Below are positions 9,154 to 16,965 of a DNA stretch of 63,763 nucleotides, piece by piece; within the stretch, counting starts at the first letter, position 1; every line of letters begins with the position of its first letter. A model generated the notes under the pieces. That model was not told the origin of the DNA, ran no database searches, and was given only the letters and a program-made list of their open reading frames with translations. Origin of the DNA: Pseudomonadota bacterium (GTDB lineage Bacteria; Desulfobacterota; Binatia; Binatales; Binataceae); the NCBI GenBank assembly GCA_021325355.1, contig JAJPHI010000025.1, forward strand, positions 1 to 63,763, read 5' to 3'. The position numbers and the translations under genes are program-made.

Positions 9154-10257
9154 TCAATCCGACGAAGCTTGCGAGCTCGGATTAAACTCGGCGATAGCCA
9201 GCGCGCATCCGCGCGGCTCAGCCGTGGCCGAGCGGCCAAGGAGCCGCACCGCATCCTCGTTGACGATGCCGATATCCTCCGTGAGCAGCATCGAAACCGA
9301 CCCGACGTTGGCGAGATCGAAGAACGCGAGCAGACCGGGTTCGCCGGCGGCGAGCGGGTGCAGGTCGAGGGGGTCGAGCGCGAAGGCACGCAGCCACGGC
9401 GGCGGCAGTTTCCAGCGGTGACCGGGGGGCTCGGCGCGCGTGGAATTGAACGCGGTCGCATCGTAAAACTGCGAGCACATCTCGGTCATCCCATATTCGT
9501 TAATGGTCATCGAGGGCGGGATGCCGAGTTGATGTTCAGCGTGGGCGACGACCTCGGCGGGGGTCAGCGGAATGGTCTGGCCCTTGGCGCCGCCGGTGTC
9601 CATCAGACGCGAGCCCCGGGGCAGCTTGAGGCGAATCGCGGAAGCGGCCAGCGCCGAGAAAAGTGCGGCGCACGCTGCCGTCGTCGCGAGGATACATACC
9701 GGACGGTCGCGCCGTTCCTGCTCGCGCAGGAAGCTTATCGCCGCGGCGATATCAACCTGCTGAGGTGTTGCCGCGCAGAGTTTCTCATCGCCGCCGAACT
9801 CTTCGATACACCACGTGATCATCTGCGAAAGCGACGAATGCGGCATCAGCCCGGCGGTGGGATGGAGCGCGAGCATCGCGGGGCGCATCGCGTCGGGGAA
9901 GAGCATGCGGCGCAGATGGGCGATCGCGGAGGCGCGATAGACGTCCGGACGGACGACCCCGTGACGGCCGCGATCGTGAGGGCCTTGGGTGGTGCCGCTG
10001 GTAAAGAAAACGCGCAACTCGTGCGGTGGCGCGGCGTCTGAAGCCTCGAGGGCAGCGTATTTGAAGGCCCGCGTGCTGAGCGGCGGAATGGCGTCGAGCC
10101 GCGTCACGTGGGCCGGCTTGATGCCGTGAGATGCGATGAAGTGCTGGTATGGCGCGACGTGAGCGCATTGATACCGGAACACGGCCAACGCCAACGGCTC
10201 AAAGCCCTCAGCCACGGGATGGCGGATAAAGGCGAGGACCTCATCGAATATGGACAT
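9154..10257 (-). CDS. LuxE-family acyl-protein synthetase
   Basis: A 367-aa member of the LuxE/acyl-protein synthetase family, related to adenylate-forming enzymes. The nucleotide-binding loop FFTSGTTQGP is at about 84-93, and INEYGMTEMCSQFYD near residue 290 matches the adenylate-forming core motif. LuxE activates a fatty acid with ATP, holds it as an acyl-enzyme and passes it to LuxC. The ATG at 10257 has GAGG 6 bases upstream. It is the first gene of the minus-strand run and sits back to back with the small exported protein at 10422 over a 164-base region that should hold its promoter. Confidence 0.85.
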   Translation of the reverse strand: MSIFDEVLAFIRHPVAEGFEPLALAVFRYQCAHVAPYQHFIASHGIKPAHVTRLDAIPPLSTRAFKYAALEASDAAPPHELRVFFTSGTTQGPHDRGRHGVVRPDVYRASAIAHLRRMLFPDAMRPAMLALHPTAGLMPHSSLSQMITWCIEEFGGDEKLCAATPQQVDIAAAISFLREQERRDRPVCILATTAACAALFSALAASAIRLKLPRGSRLMDTGGAKGQTIPLTPAEVVAHAEHQLGIPPSMTINEYGMTEMCSQFYDATAFNSTRAEPPGHRWKLPPPWLRAFALDPLDLHPLAAGEPGLLAFFDLANVGSVSMLLTEDIGIVNEDAVRLLGRSATAEPRGCALAIAEFNPSSQASSD

Positions 10258-10399
10258 ATATCCTCAGGTAAACGGTCGCGGGGCGCCGCTCGTCCAAATC
10301 ATCGCATCGCGAAGGCTGATGGTTCAATCCGGGGGGAGCACAGGGAAGACTTGGATGCATTGCTTCGGCGGATTTGCTAACATCGACTTTGCTTGTGTT

Positions 10400-10419
10400 T
10401 ACCGCTTGGAGGAGCGGTA
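10400..10419 (+). promoter_or_regulatory. hairpin presenting the Shine-Dalgarno sequence in its loop
   Basis: TACCGCT (10400-10406) and AGCGGTA (10413-10419) form a perfect 7-bp stem around the 6-base loop TGGAGG, which contains the GGAGG ribosome site for the ATG at 10422. The stem ends two bases before the start codon. Such a structure could gate translation by temperature or by a binding protein. The structure is seen directly; its role is inferred. Confidence 0.5.
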
Positions 10420-10421
10420 GA

Positions 10422-10838
10422 ATGAAGCAGTTTAGCGTGGGCGTGATGCTTGGGGTTCTGGCGACGTGGGGAATCGGCCATGCGGCAAACAATATCAACC
10501 ATAATGGCGAGTTCTGGAACAGCCTGAACGGCGCCGCCAAAAATGGTTACGTTGCGGGTTACGACGACGCGATGCAGGTGAGTACGGGCAAGCTCGAAAG
10601 CCTTTCAATCGCCGCCAACCTGTTTCACTGGAAGGGCGCCGATAAGATTATCCATCAACTGACGACTGAGTTGTCGGACGGCGGGATGACGCAGGACGAG
10701 ATCGTCCGCCAGCTCGATAAGCTCTACGCGAATCCGAAGTATAGCGAGCTGGATTTGGGCCAGGCGCTGCAGCTTCTGGCAGCGAAGACGTCATTTGACG
10801 AGGGCGGCAATCCCCCGCCGACCGCTACGAGCAATTAG
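10422..10838 (+). CDS. small exported protein of unknown function
   Basis: A 138-aa protein with a signal peptide (MKQ, then a hydrophobic stretch to about residue 20, cut near HAAN). The mature part begins with GEFWNSLNGAAKNGYVAGYDDA, which loosely recalls the W-x2-L-x3-K-x-GYV-x-G pattern of Rap1a/Tai-like small periplasmic proteins; I do not claim homology. The C-terminal tail is Pro/Thr-rich. The start ATG at 10422 has GGAGGAG 7 bases upstream, inside a hairpin loop. It is divergent from the LuxE-like gene and has no co-directional partner. Confidence 0.7.
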   Translation: MKQFSVGVMLGVLATWGIGHAANNINHNGEFWNSLNGAAKNGYVAGYDDAMQVSTGKLESLSIAANLFHWKGADKIIHQLTTELSDGGMTQDEIVRQLDKLYANPKYSELDLGQALQLLAAKTSFDEGGNPPPTATSN

Positions 10839-10979
10839 GCAGCGCAGCCGCGACCAGCGTTAGGCTCCCGCGCGAGCGCGCGGCGCTCTCACGCGGCGTC
10901 GACCGCTACAGGTGCGTCCAACGTGGTTTATACGTTGTCGGGACGGGTTTGCGCGTGGGTCTCGCGCCCGGGAAGCGGC

Positions 10980-11606
10980 TCAGGCCGCGTCGATGAAAAA
11001 CCGTCCCTGGATGATGTTCGAGATCTCGCGCCAGTAGGTTTCCTTGTCGGTTTTTTCGAGCAGTCCGGTCCCGGTTGACCATCCGGAACACAGCATGTGG
11101 ACCGCCTCGACGACGCTGGCCACATCCTCCACCTGCATCAGCGCCATCTCGCGGCCGCGTTTGAGCACGCTGCCGAGCGAGGAGAGGTAAGGCTCGAGTA
11201 TGGTCTGGAGCGACGCCTTATAGCGCTGTCGGCGGGCCAGGTAGCGCACTTCGTGATTGAGCACCGCGAACGCTTCGCGGTAGCGGTCGATGATGTCGAG
11301 GACGCGTCGCATGATACCGAGGAGTTCGCGGCGCGGATCGCCGGCGCTGTCGGCGCGAATCTCCGGCAGCCCTTCGACCAGTTCACCCACCATCGAATCG
11401 GCCAACAGCAGAAGGATTTCGTCCTTGCTGCGCAGATAGAGATACACCGAGCCGGCCGCGATACCCGCTTCGAGCGCAATCTCCTTCACCGTGGCCTGAT
11501 GAAACGACTTGCGCGCCAGCACGCGACATGCCGCCAGGAAGATCTGGCGCCGGCGGGTTTTAATCAGCGACTCGTCCTGATGCGGGATTTTTACGGCTCC
11601 GGCCAT
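10980..11606 (-). CDS. TetR/AcrR-family transcriptional regulator
   Basis: About 208 aa from the ATG at 11606; an in-frame start at 11654 is possible. The N-terminal helix-turn-helix is typical: RRRQIFLAACRVLARKSF, then VKEIALEAGIAAGSVYLYLRSKDEI. The C-terminal part is an all-helical ligand/dimer domain of the FadR or QacR kind. It is divergent from the MFS transporter at 11700 with 93 bases between them, so it probably represses that gene, itself, or both. The ligand cannot be told; many such regulators respond to acyl-CoA or to the transported compound. Confidence 0.85.
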   Translation of the reverse strand: MAGAVKIPHQDESLIKTRRRQIFLAACRVLARKSFHQATVKEIALEAGIAAGSVYLYLRSKDEILLLLADSMVGELVEGLPEIRADSAGDPRRELLGIMRRVLDIIDRYREAFAVLNHEVRYLARRQRYKASLQTILEPYLSSLGSVLKRGREMALMQVEDVASVVEAVHMLCSGWSTGTGLLEKTDKETYWREISNIIQGRFFIDAA

Positions 11607-11699
11607 CAAACGGACAGCATATGCGCAAGCGCGAAAATATTCCATTGAACGCATGTTCAGTTTTGCCTATTTTGCGACAGTTCCTGCGAGGTGCGGGTT

Positions 11700-13007
11700 A
11701 TGAGCGAGATCATCAGCGAGATCGCTGCGGCCGCGTCGCCGACCGCCGAAGGGGCGGCGCTAAGCGAGGAGTCGAGCTCGCGAACCGTGCGTGCGGTCTT
11801 TGCCGTCCTGAGCTATCAGGGGTATGCGTTTTCGCTATTGGGCGTTGCCGCGCCATTTGTGGCGAAGGGCTTCGGCCTCGATCAGACGGGAATCGCGCGG
11901 ATGTATGCGTGGATCTCCCTCAATGCTTTCGGCGCGCTGCTGCTCTCGCGTCTGGCGGACAGGATGGGCCGCCGCCGCGTGCTGCTGTTCGCTCTCTTGC
12001 TGACGCCGCTCTGTTCCCTTGGTGCGGCGCTCTCGACGATCAATGCATGGTTTATTGCGTTCGAAATCGTCGCTTATGCGGCGATTGGCGCTTCCTTTAC
12101 GAGTGCTATCGTGATGCTGGCGGAAGCGCTGCCGATTGACCAGCGCTCGCGCGGTCAGGGACTGGCAAATCTGGCGATCGGCACCGGCGGCGGTCTCTGC
12201 GTGATTCTGGCGCCGGTCCTGAGTCACTTCGGCTGGTCGTGGCGATGGTTGTTCGCGCTGCCGACGATCGGTATCGCGCTGGTTCCGGCGATGATCAGGA
12301 TGGTGCCGGAGAGTGGGCGTTGGGAGGCCGCGTCGGCCGCCGGGGTGACCGAACGCAGCCACTTTTATGACATCTTCAGTACGGCTTACCGCGGGCGTGC
12401 GATTCCCCTGCTGATCGCGACGCTGCTCGGCGAAGTGGCCGGCGCCGCGGTGCCGACCTGGGTTTATTATCACGCGGTGTCGATCGTGAAGCTCTCGCCC
12501 TGGCAGGGTTCGGTGATTCTGCTGGTCGGCGGCACGATCAGCGTGGCCGGCTTGGTGCTTGGCGTGTGGATGGCCGAGCGGGTCGGGCGCGTGCGCACGA
12601 TTGTCATTCTGGGGCTGGCGGGGGTCGTCGGCGTGCTCGCGTTTTATTGGGGTCCGCCCACCAACTGCGCATGGCCGACGCTCTGGCTGCTGCTGGCGCA
12701 TACGTGGTTCGCGACCACCGGGCGCGGGTTAACGGTCGCCGCGAACTCGGCGGTGACGGAGCTTTTTCCGACGGCGCTGCGCGGGACAATCATGGGATGG
12801 TTGCTGTTCTGCATCACCCTTTCGGCAATCAGCGCGCAGGTGACGATATCGATCCTCGCGCGACCGCTGGGCGGTCTGTCGAACGTGGTCGGATGGCTCG
12901 CGCTTCTGACCATCCCCTCGGTACTGATTTGGGGATGGTTCATGGATGAGACGCGCGGACTGTCGCTCGAAGTTGCGGCCAAGGAGGCGGCCGCAGTGGT
13001 CGCCTGA
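11700..13007 (+). CDS. major facilitator superfamily transporter
   Basis: A 435-aa MFS permease with about 12 hydrophobic segments in two halves. The loop 2-3 signature is present as LADRMGRRRVLLF, and a related ERVGRVRTIVILG motif is in the second half. The overall pattern recalls the sugar/metabolite:H+ symporter group (aromatic acid and sialic acid carriers), but the substrate is unknown. I chose the ATG at 11700, with GAGGTG 6 bases upstream, over an in-frame GTG at 11691. It is probably controlled by the divergent TetR gene. Its stop is 19 bases from the end of the convergent methyltransferase gene. Confidence 0.85.
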   Translation: MSEIISEIAAAASPTAEGAALSEESSSRTVRAVFAVLSYQGYAFSLLGVAAPFVAKGFGLDQTGIARMYAWISLNAFGALLLSRLADRMGRRRVLLFALLLTPLCSLGAALSTINAWFIAFEIVAYAAIGASFTSAIVMLAEALPIDQRSRGQGLANLAIGTGGGLCVILAPVLSHFGWSWRWLFALPTIGIALVPAMIRMVPESGRWEAASAAGVTERSHFYDIFSTAYRGRAIPLLIATLLGEVAGAAVPTWVYYHAVSIVKLSPWQGSVILLVGGTISVAGLVLGVWMAERVGRVRTIVILGLAGVVGVLAFYWGPPTNCAWPTLWLLLAHTWFATTGRGLTVAANSAVTELFPTALRGTIMGWLLFCITLSAISAQVTISILARPLGGLSNVVGWLALLTIPSVLIWGWFMDETRGLSLEVAAKEAAAVVA

Positions 13008-13026
13008 AGTTTGTCGTTGGCGCGGC

Positions 13027-13872
13027 TCAACTCGGCCGCGCCGGCTTTTCACCAATAAACAGCGGCTCCGGATGGACCGCGAGCTCGGCCTGCTGGCCGG
13101 GCGGCAGGACGCGCGCGAGCCAAACCAGCCGGGCGCGAAGCTTCATCGCCTCGAGACGGTCGAGCAGATCGCAGCCGTAGTTGCGCCAATGGCCCTGCCA
13201 ATCGGGCTCGGCGAAGGCGATCGTCGGGCGCGTTTCGCAATCACGAACGGTCGGCGCCATGATCAGGACGCTGCCGCCCGGTATCGTCACTCGCGCCATC
13301 TCCGCCAACGCTGCGGTATCGTCCCTGACGTGCTCGAGCAGATGGCACGACAGGACGAGATTGAACGTTTCGGCACGAAACGGCAGCGCGGTAACGTCGG
13401 CGCGGAGGTCGCGTGCCCGCCGATCGCGATCCACCCCGACGTAGCGTAGCCGCGGCGACTGGGCGAAAACGCGGACGAGCGCCCGCTCCGGCGCAAAATG
13501 GAGCACGGCGGCGTCGACGGGCAGGGTCGCGAGATGATCAACGAGGAAAGCGCTGAGCGCGCGATGGCGCGGTTGACTGCGACAGCGGGGACAGACGATG
13601 CCGGGAGTGACGCGAGTCTCGCGCACGAAGTCCAGAAATCGCGCCCCGCGCCATCCGCAGCACGGACAGCGATGACGCGCCGGACCGACGAGGTTGACTA
13701 GGCGAAAGATGCGGTTCCGCAGCCGCATCCAGCGATAGCGCGCATAGCCGGCGGCGCCGAGCCGCCCGACGCGCGCCAAGTCGCGGGGAATTGCCGGGCG
13801 GCGCGAATCCGCCGATGGAACCGGGCTCAATCCGGATTGCAAGGCTGAGTCAACACCCCGAATGAACCCCAA
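13027..13872 (-). CDS. class I SAM-dependent methyltransferase with N-terminal zinc ribbon
   Basis: Up to 281 aa. A zinc-ribbon-like segment (Cys69, Cys72, Cys94, Cys97) comes before a type-11-like methyltransferase fold: VLHFAPERAL replaces the glycine-rich motif I, VGVDRDR ends strand 2, and DVTALPFRAETFNLVLSCHLLEHV carries motifs II-III. The substrate is unknown. If the ATG at 13872 is used, the first 15 codons overlap the end of the upstream peptidase gene by 46 bases. Starts further in, for example the ATG at 13728, would remove a basic N-terminal stretch but keep the ribbon. It probably shares a transcript with the peptidase gene. Confidence 0.78.
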   Translation of the reverse strand: MGFIRGVDSALQSGLSPVPSADSRRPAIPRDLARVGRLGAAGYARYRWMRLRNRIFRLVNLVGPARHRCPCCGWRGARFLDFVRETRVTPGIVCPRCRSQPRHRALSAFLVDHLATLPVDAAVLHFAPERALVRVFAQSPRLRYVGVDRDRRARDLRADVTALPFRAETFNLVLSCHLLEHVRDDTAALAEMARVTIPGGSVLIMAPTVRDCETRPTIAFAEPDWQGHWRNYGCDLLDRLEAMKLRARLVWLARVLPPGQQAELAVHPEPLFIGEKPARPS

Positions 13873-14798
13873 CAGGCATTGAACCCGTCAAGTGTCGAGT
13901 TCGGTGACGAAACCACCGAGGTTTGTCCCCAGATGTTATTGAACGATTCGCCCGGATTCGATTCATCGCCGGTGTAGGTGGTTGCGGTCAAGGGATCGCC
14001 GGTGAGATAGACGCTGTCACCCGTGCCGAGATTGGCTTGCGCATTGTTGGCAGTGGCGGAGCTGAAACTCGCGGTGCCGTAATCGGCCATCGGCAGATAG
14101 CCGGGATGCTTCTGCTTCTTGAACTCGAAGCCGTACGGCGCCTCTTCGATCCAATCTGCCGAGAGCTCGGAGGCCTTGTACTTAAGCTTCTTGGTCCAGT
14201 TCGAACCATTGGTCGCGTCGGTCATCGTCAACTGCCAGGTCTGCTGCTTCTTGTCGCAGTGCTTGATGCAGGAGAGCGACGCGGTGATGGTGTCGCCGGG
14301 ATTGACCACGAACTTCTTAATCAGCTTGCTCGCTGCCGGTAGCTTCTCGTACCAGGCGTAGTAGGCCGTCGTGAGGATACCGTTTACGTCGTAGGCGTCC
14401 TGCTCGGTGCCGAGCTGGATGAGGCTGGTGTCACCGGTGAAACAGTCAGCATCCTCACAATATCCGCCGATTCCGACCCAGCTCGACGAGAATTCGTAAT
14501 CAACGTTAAGGAAGCTATCCTCGAAGTCGAAGGTGACCGCCGGAACGACCCAGGTGGCGGTTGCCGCGGTGTAGGTTTGCCCCGTCTCGAAATTCGGCAG
14601 CACGTAACCTGACCAGTTGTAGCTGAGAACGCCGGTTGCGTTGGATAGATGGAGCGCCTTACCACCGCGGTCGCGCAGCACCTTGATTGGGGCGTGGCGC
14701 GCCGGGGCCGCATAGCCAGCGCGTCCGGAGACCATCAGAAAGATCAGCGTGAGCGCCCCGATGCCCAGGCGCGCGGCCAACCCCCATCGTTTTGCCAT
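13827..14798 (-). CDS. secreted G1-family (eqolisin) glutamic endopeptidase
   Basis: 323 aa with a Sec signal (MAKR, hydrophobic core, AYAA-like cut near residue 30) and a short propeptide. The mature domain follows the eqolisin pattern: NWSGYV (61-66), ATWVVP (81-86), SSWVGIGG (105-112), SLIQLG with Gln128, YYAWYEKLP (146-154) and ADWIEEAP with Glu218/219. In scytalidoglutamic peptidase the catalytic pair is a glutamine and a glutamate; Gln128 and Glu219 align with them. These enzymes cut proteins at acid pH and were first known from fungi. The ATG at 14798 has AGAGG 5 bases upstream; a frame open 36 codons further upstream lacks one. Four cysteines suggest disulfides. Confidence 0.88.
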   Translation of the reverse strand: MAKRWGLAARLGIGALTLIFLMVSGRAGYAAPARHAPIKVLRDRGGKALHLSNATGVLSYNWSGYVLPNFETGQTYTAATATWVVPAVTFDFEDSFLNVDYEFSSSWVGIGGYCEDADCFTGDTSLIQLGTEQDAYDVNGILTTAYYAWYEKLPAASKLIKKFVVNPGDTITASLSCIKHCDKKQQTWQLTMTDATNGSNWTKKLKYKASELSADWIEEAPYGFEFKKQKHPGYLPMADYGTASFSSATANNAQANLGTGDSVYLTGDPLTATTYTGDESNPGESFNNIWGQTSVVSSPNSTLDGFNACWGSFGVLTQPCNPD

Positions 14799-14900
14799 AA
14801 CCACCTCTTCCGCAGAACCGTCGGGAAATACGCTTATCAAGATAGGCTCCGAGCAGCCAGCGGCTTTTTGCGCGCGGCCCGTGCTGCGGCCCTCCCGGCA

Positions 14901-14913
14901 ATGCAATTTGCAT
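14901..14913. promoter_or_regulatory. upstream palindrome 1, candidate enhancer for the Kdp NtrC-type activator
   Basis: The perfect palindrome ATGCAA-T-TTGCAT is centred at 14907, about 121 bases before the predicted kdp transcription start, in the normal range for a sigma-54 activator site. It shares GCAATGCA with the second palindrome. Binding is inferred. Confidence 0.5.
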
Positions 14914-14931
14914 CAGTGGTCTTGCGGTCTT

Positions 14932-14942
14932 CTGCAATGCAG
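14932..14942. promoter_or_regulatory. upstream palindrome 2, candidate enhancer for the Kdp NtrC-type activator
   Basis: The perfect palindrome CTGCA-A-TGCAG is centred at 14937, about 91 bases before the predicted kdp transcription start and 30 bases (close to three helical turns) from palindrome 1, so both would lie on the same face of the DNA. Confidence 0.5.
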
Positions 14943-15001
14943 GACCGATCCGGCTGACCGATCATCGCGCGCTTGATGCGCCTTTGCTTAGCCAATGCTT
15001 G

Positions 15002-15017
15002 CGGCACGTCCGGTGCT
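15002..15017 (+). promoter_or_regulatory. sigma-54 (-24/-12) promoter of the kdp operon
   Basis: CGGCACG-tccg-GTGCT matches the consensus TGGCACG-N4-TTGCW at 10 of 12 defined positions, with the invariant GG (15003-15004) and GC (15015-15016) at the required 10-base spacing. Transcription should begin near 15028. This fits an operon that encodes its own NtrC-type, sigma-54-dependent regulator. The predicted start leaves almost no leader before the ATG at 15031. Confidence 0.65.
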
Positions 15018-15030
15018 TTAGATGCCGACC

Positions 15031-15114
15031 ATGCTGGACGCTGCATTTATCATCGCGACAGTGGCTTTTTTCGCGATCGCCGTCGCTTACGTATGGGGGT
15101 GCGAGAAGTTATGA
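15031..15114 (+). CDS. 27-aa membrane peptide upstream of kdpF
   Basis: This short frame encodes one transmembrane helix (about residues 4-22) and ends with the tail VWGCEKL. Its stop overlaps the kdpF start (ATGA at 15111-15114), the usual sign of coupled translation, and the stretch is open and hydrophobic. I recall similar small peptides before kdpF in other genomes, but I cannot check this here. It would be a leaderless or near-leaderless first gene if the sigma-54 promoter start is right. A role in Kdp assembly or as a coupling leader is inferred. Confidence 0.55.
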   Translation: MLDAAFIIATVAFFAIAVAYVWGCEKL

Positions 15115-15203
15115 CGTCGTGGGAACTGGTGCTGGGCGGATTGATGGCGGTGGGACTGACCGCGTACCTGGTTTACGCGATGCTCCGGCCGGAAAAGTTC
15201 TAA
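15111..15203 (+). CDS. kdpF: KdpF, small subunit of the K+-transporting ATPase
   Basis: 30 aa, the usual length for KdpF: a single transmembrane helix (LVLGGLMAVGLTAYLVYAML) followed by the typical RPEKF tail. KdpF stabilises the KdpABC complex in the inner membrane. It lies directly before kdpA with a 15-base gap and is coupled to the small peptide gene upstream. Confidence 0.9.
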   Translation: MTSWELVLGGLMAVGLTAYLVYAMLRPEKF

Positions 15204-15218
15204 CCTGGGAGCCTCATC

Positions 15219-16943
15219 TTGTTAAACGCAATTATCCAGGTCGGGCTTTTCACACTGATCGTTACGGTTGTGAGCGTGCCGTTAGGGCTTTATATGGCGC
15301 GCGTCTTCCGGCGCGAGCCGACGTTTCTCGATGTGGTCCTGCGACCGCTCGAGCGGCTCGTCTATCGCGTCTGCGGCGTGCACGAAAATACCGAGCAGGA
15401 CTGGATCGAATATACGATCGCGATGCTGCTGTTCAGCGCGGTCGGGATGCTTTTGCTCTACGTGCTCGAGCGCCTGCAGTTCTATTTGCCGTTGAATCCG
15501 CAGGGGTTCGGCGCGGTCGCGCCCGATCTGGCGTTCAATACCGCGGCGAGTTTTACGACCAATACGAACTGGCAGGCCTACGCTGGCGAGTCCACGATGA
15601 GCTACTTCACCCAGATGGCCGGACTTGCCTTCCATAATTTCGTCTCGGCCGCGGCCGGAATTGCGGTGGCGATCGCCGTCATTCGCGGCTTCGTGCGCCG
15701 AAGCGCGAAAACTATCGGCAATTTCTGGGTTGACCTTACGCGAGCGACGCTGTGGGTGCTGCTGCCAATTTCGATTGTGCTCACGCTGGTCCTGGTGTGG
15801 CAGGGCGTGCCGGACAACTTCAACACCTACACGCACGTCAAAACCCTGGAGGGGGCGGAGCAGGTGATCGCCCAGGGCCCGGTCGCGTCGCAGGAGAGTA
15901 TCAAGGAGCTGGGCACCAACGGTGGCGGCTTCTTCAATGCCAACTCGGCGCATCCCTACGAAAACCCGACGCCCCTCAGCAACCTGATCGAAATGGTGGC
16001 GATTTTCGCCATCGGCGCGGCGCTGACCCATACGTTCGGCGCGATGGCAGGTGATCGGCGCCAGGGATGGGCGCTGTTCGCCGCGATGGCGCTGCTGTTT
16101 CTGATGGGGGCCGCGATCGCAATCCGCGCCGAGCAGCGCGGCAATCCTCAATTCACCCGACTCGGCATCGATCAGCACGCCAGCGCGACCCAGAGCGGCG
16201 GCAACATGGAGGGCAAGGAAGTCCGCTTCGGCATCGTCAACTCGGCGCTATGGGCAACGGTTACCACGGATACATCGTGTGGGGCGGTCAACGCGATGCA
16301 CGACAGCTTCACGCCGCTCGGCGGCCTCGTCCCGCTGGTCAACATGCAGATTGGCGAGATTATCTTCGGCGGCGTTGGCTCCGGACTGTACGGGATGCTG
16401 GTGATGGCGGTGCTGTCGGTCTTTATCGCGGGCCTGATGGTCGGGCGCACGCCGGAGTATCTCGGCAAGAAGATCGAGGGCCGCGAGATGAAACTGGCCA
16501 TGCTGTTTATCCTGATCTTCCCCGCCGTAATCCTGGTGCCCGCCGGCATCGCGATGGTGACGAAGGCGGGTCTGGCGGGAATCTCCAATCCCGGACCGCA
16601 CGGTTTTTCGCAGGTCCTTTATGCCTACACCGAGGCGTCGGCGAACAACGGATCGGCCTTCGCCGGTCTCAATGCCAATACGCCCTTCTACAACGTGACG
16701 CTCGCCTTCGTGATGCTGTTCGGGCGCTTCCTGATGAAGGTGCCAGTATTGGCGCTGGCGGGTTCGCTGGTCGCCAAGAAGTCGATTCCGCCGAGCGCCG
16801 GAACGTTTCCGACCAACGGTTTGATCTTCGTGCTGCTGCTGGTCGGCGTGATCATCATCGTCGCGGCGCTGACCTTCTTCCCGGCCGATGCGCTGGGTCC
16901 GATCGTCGAACATCTCGCCCTGGCAACGGGCAGGCTCTACTAG
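15219..16943 (+). CDS. kdpA: KdpA, K+-binding channel-like subunit of the K+-transporting ATPase
   Basis: 574 aa, close to the family length, with about ten membrane helices. The selectivity-filter-like loops are visible: TNTNWQ (near residue 112), [16 protein letters not shown] (about 231-246), [11 protein letters not shown], and [13 protein letters not shown] near residue 475. It binds and passes K+ within KdpFABC. The start is a TTG at 15219 with GGGAG about 7 bases upstream; no ATG fits the N-terminus. Confidence 0.96.
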   Translation: MLNAIIQVGLFTLIVTVVSVPLGLYMARVFRREPTFLDVVLRPLERLVYRVCGVHENTEQDWIEYTIAMLLFSAVGMLLLYVLERLQFYLPLNPQGFGAVAPDLAFNTAASFTTNTNWQAYAGESTMSYFTQMAGLAFHNFVSAAAGIAVAIAVIRGFVRRSAKTIGNFWVDLTRATLWVLLPISIVLTLVLVWQGVPDNFNTYTHVKTLEGAEQVIAQGPVASQESIKELGTNGGGFFNANSAHPYENPTPLSNLIEMVAIFAIGAALTHTFGAMAGDRRQGWALFAAMALLFLMGAAIAIRAEQRGNPQFTRLGIDQHASATQSGGNMEGKEVRFGIVNSALWATVTTDTSCGAVNAMHDSFTPLGGLVPLVNMQIGEIIFGGVGSGLYGMLVMAVLSVFIAGLMVGRTPEYLGKKIEGREMKLAMLFILIFPAVILVPAGIAMVTKAGLAGISNPGPHGFSQVLYAYTEASANNGSAFAGLNANTPFYNVTLAFVMLFGRFLMKVPVLALAGSLVAKKSIPPSAGTFPTNGLIFVLLLVGVIIIVAALTFFPADALGPIVEHLALATGRLY

Positions 16944-16965
16944 CTGTTTGAGGGACGTTTTTCCG

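Noticed and set aside
7879-10257. Bioluminescence (lux) operon
   Set aside because: No luxA/luxB pair is linked; the only LLM flavoprotein is 48 kb away in a different operon.
10868-10883. Hairpin ccgcgc-gagc-gcgcgg after the small exported protein gene
   Set aside because: It has no T-run and lies in a very GC-rich stretch where such stems are common; not called a terminator.
14800-15030. A potassium or c-di-AMP riboswitch before kdp
   Set aside because: No conserved ydaO/kimA-like structure was found, and the predicted transcript start leaves almost no leader.
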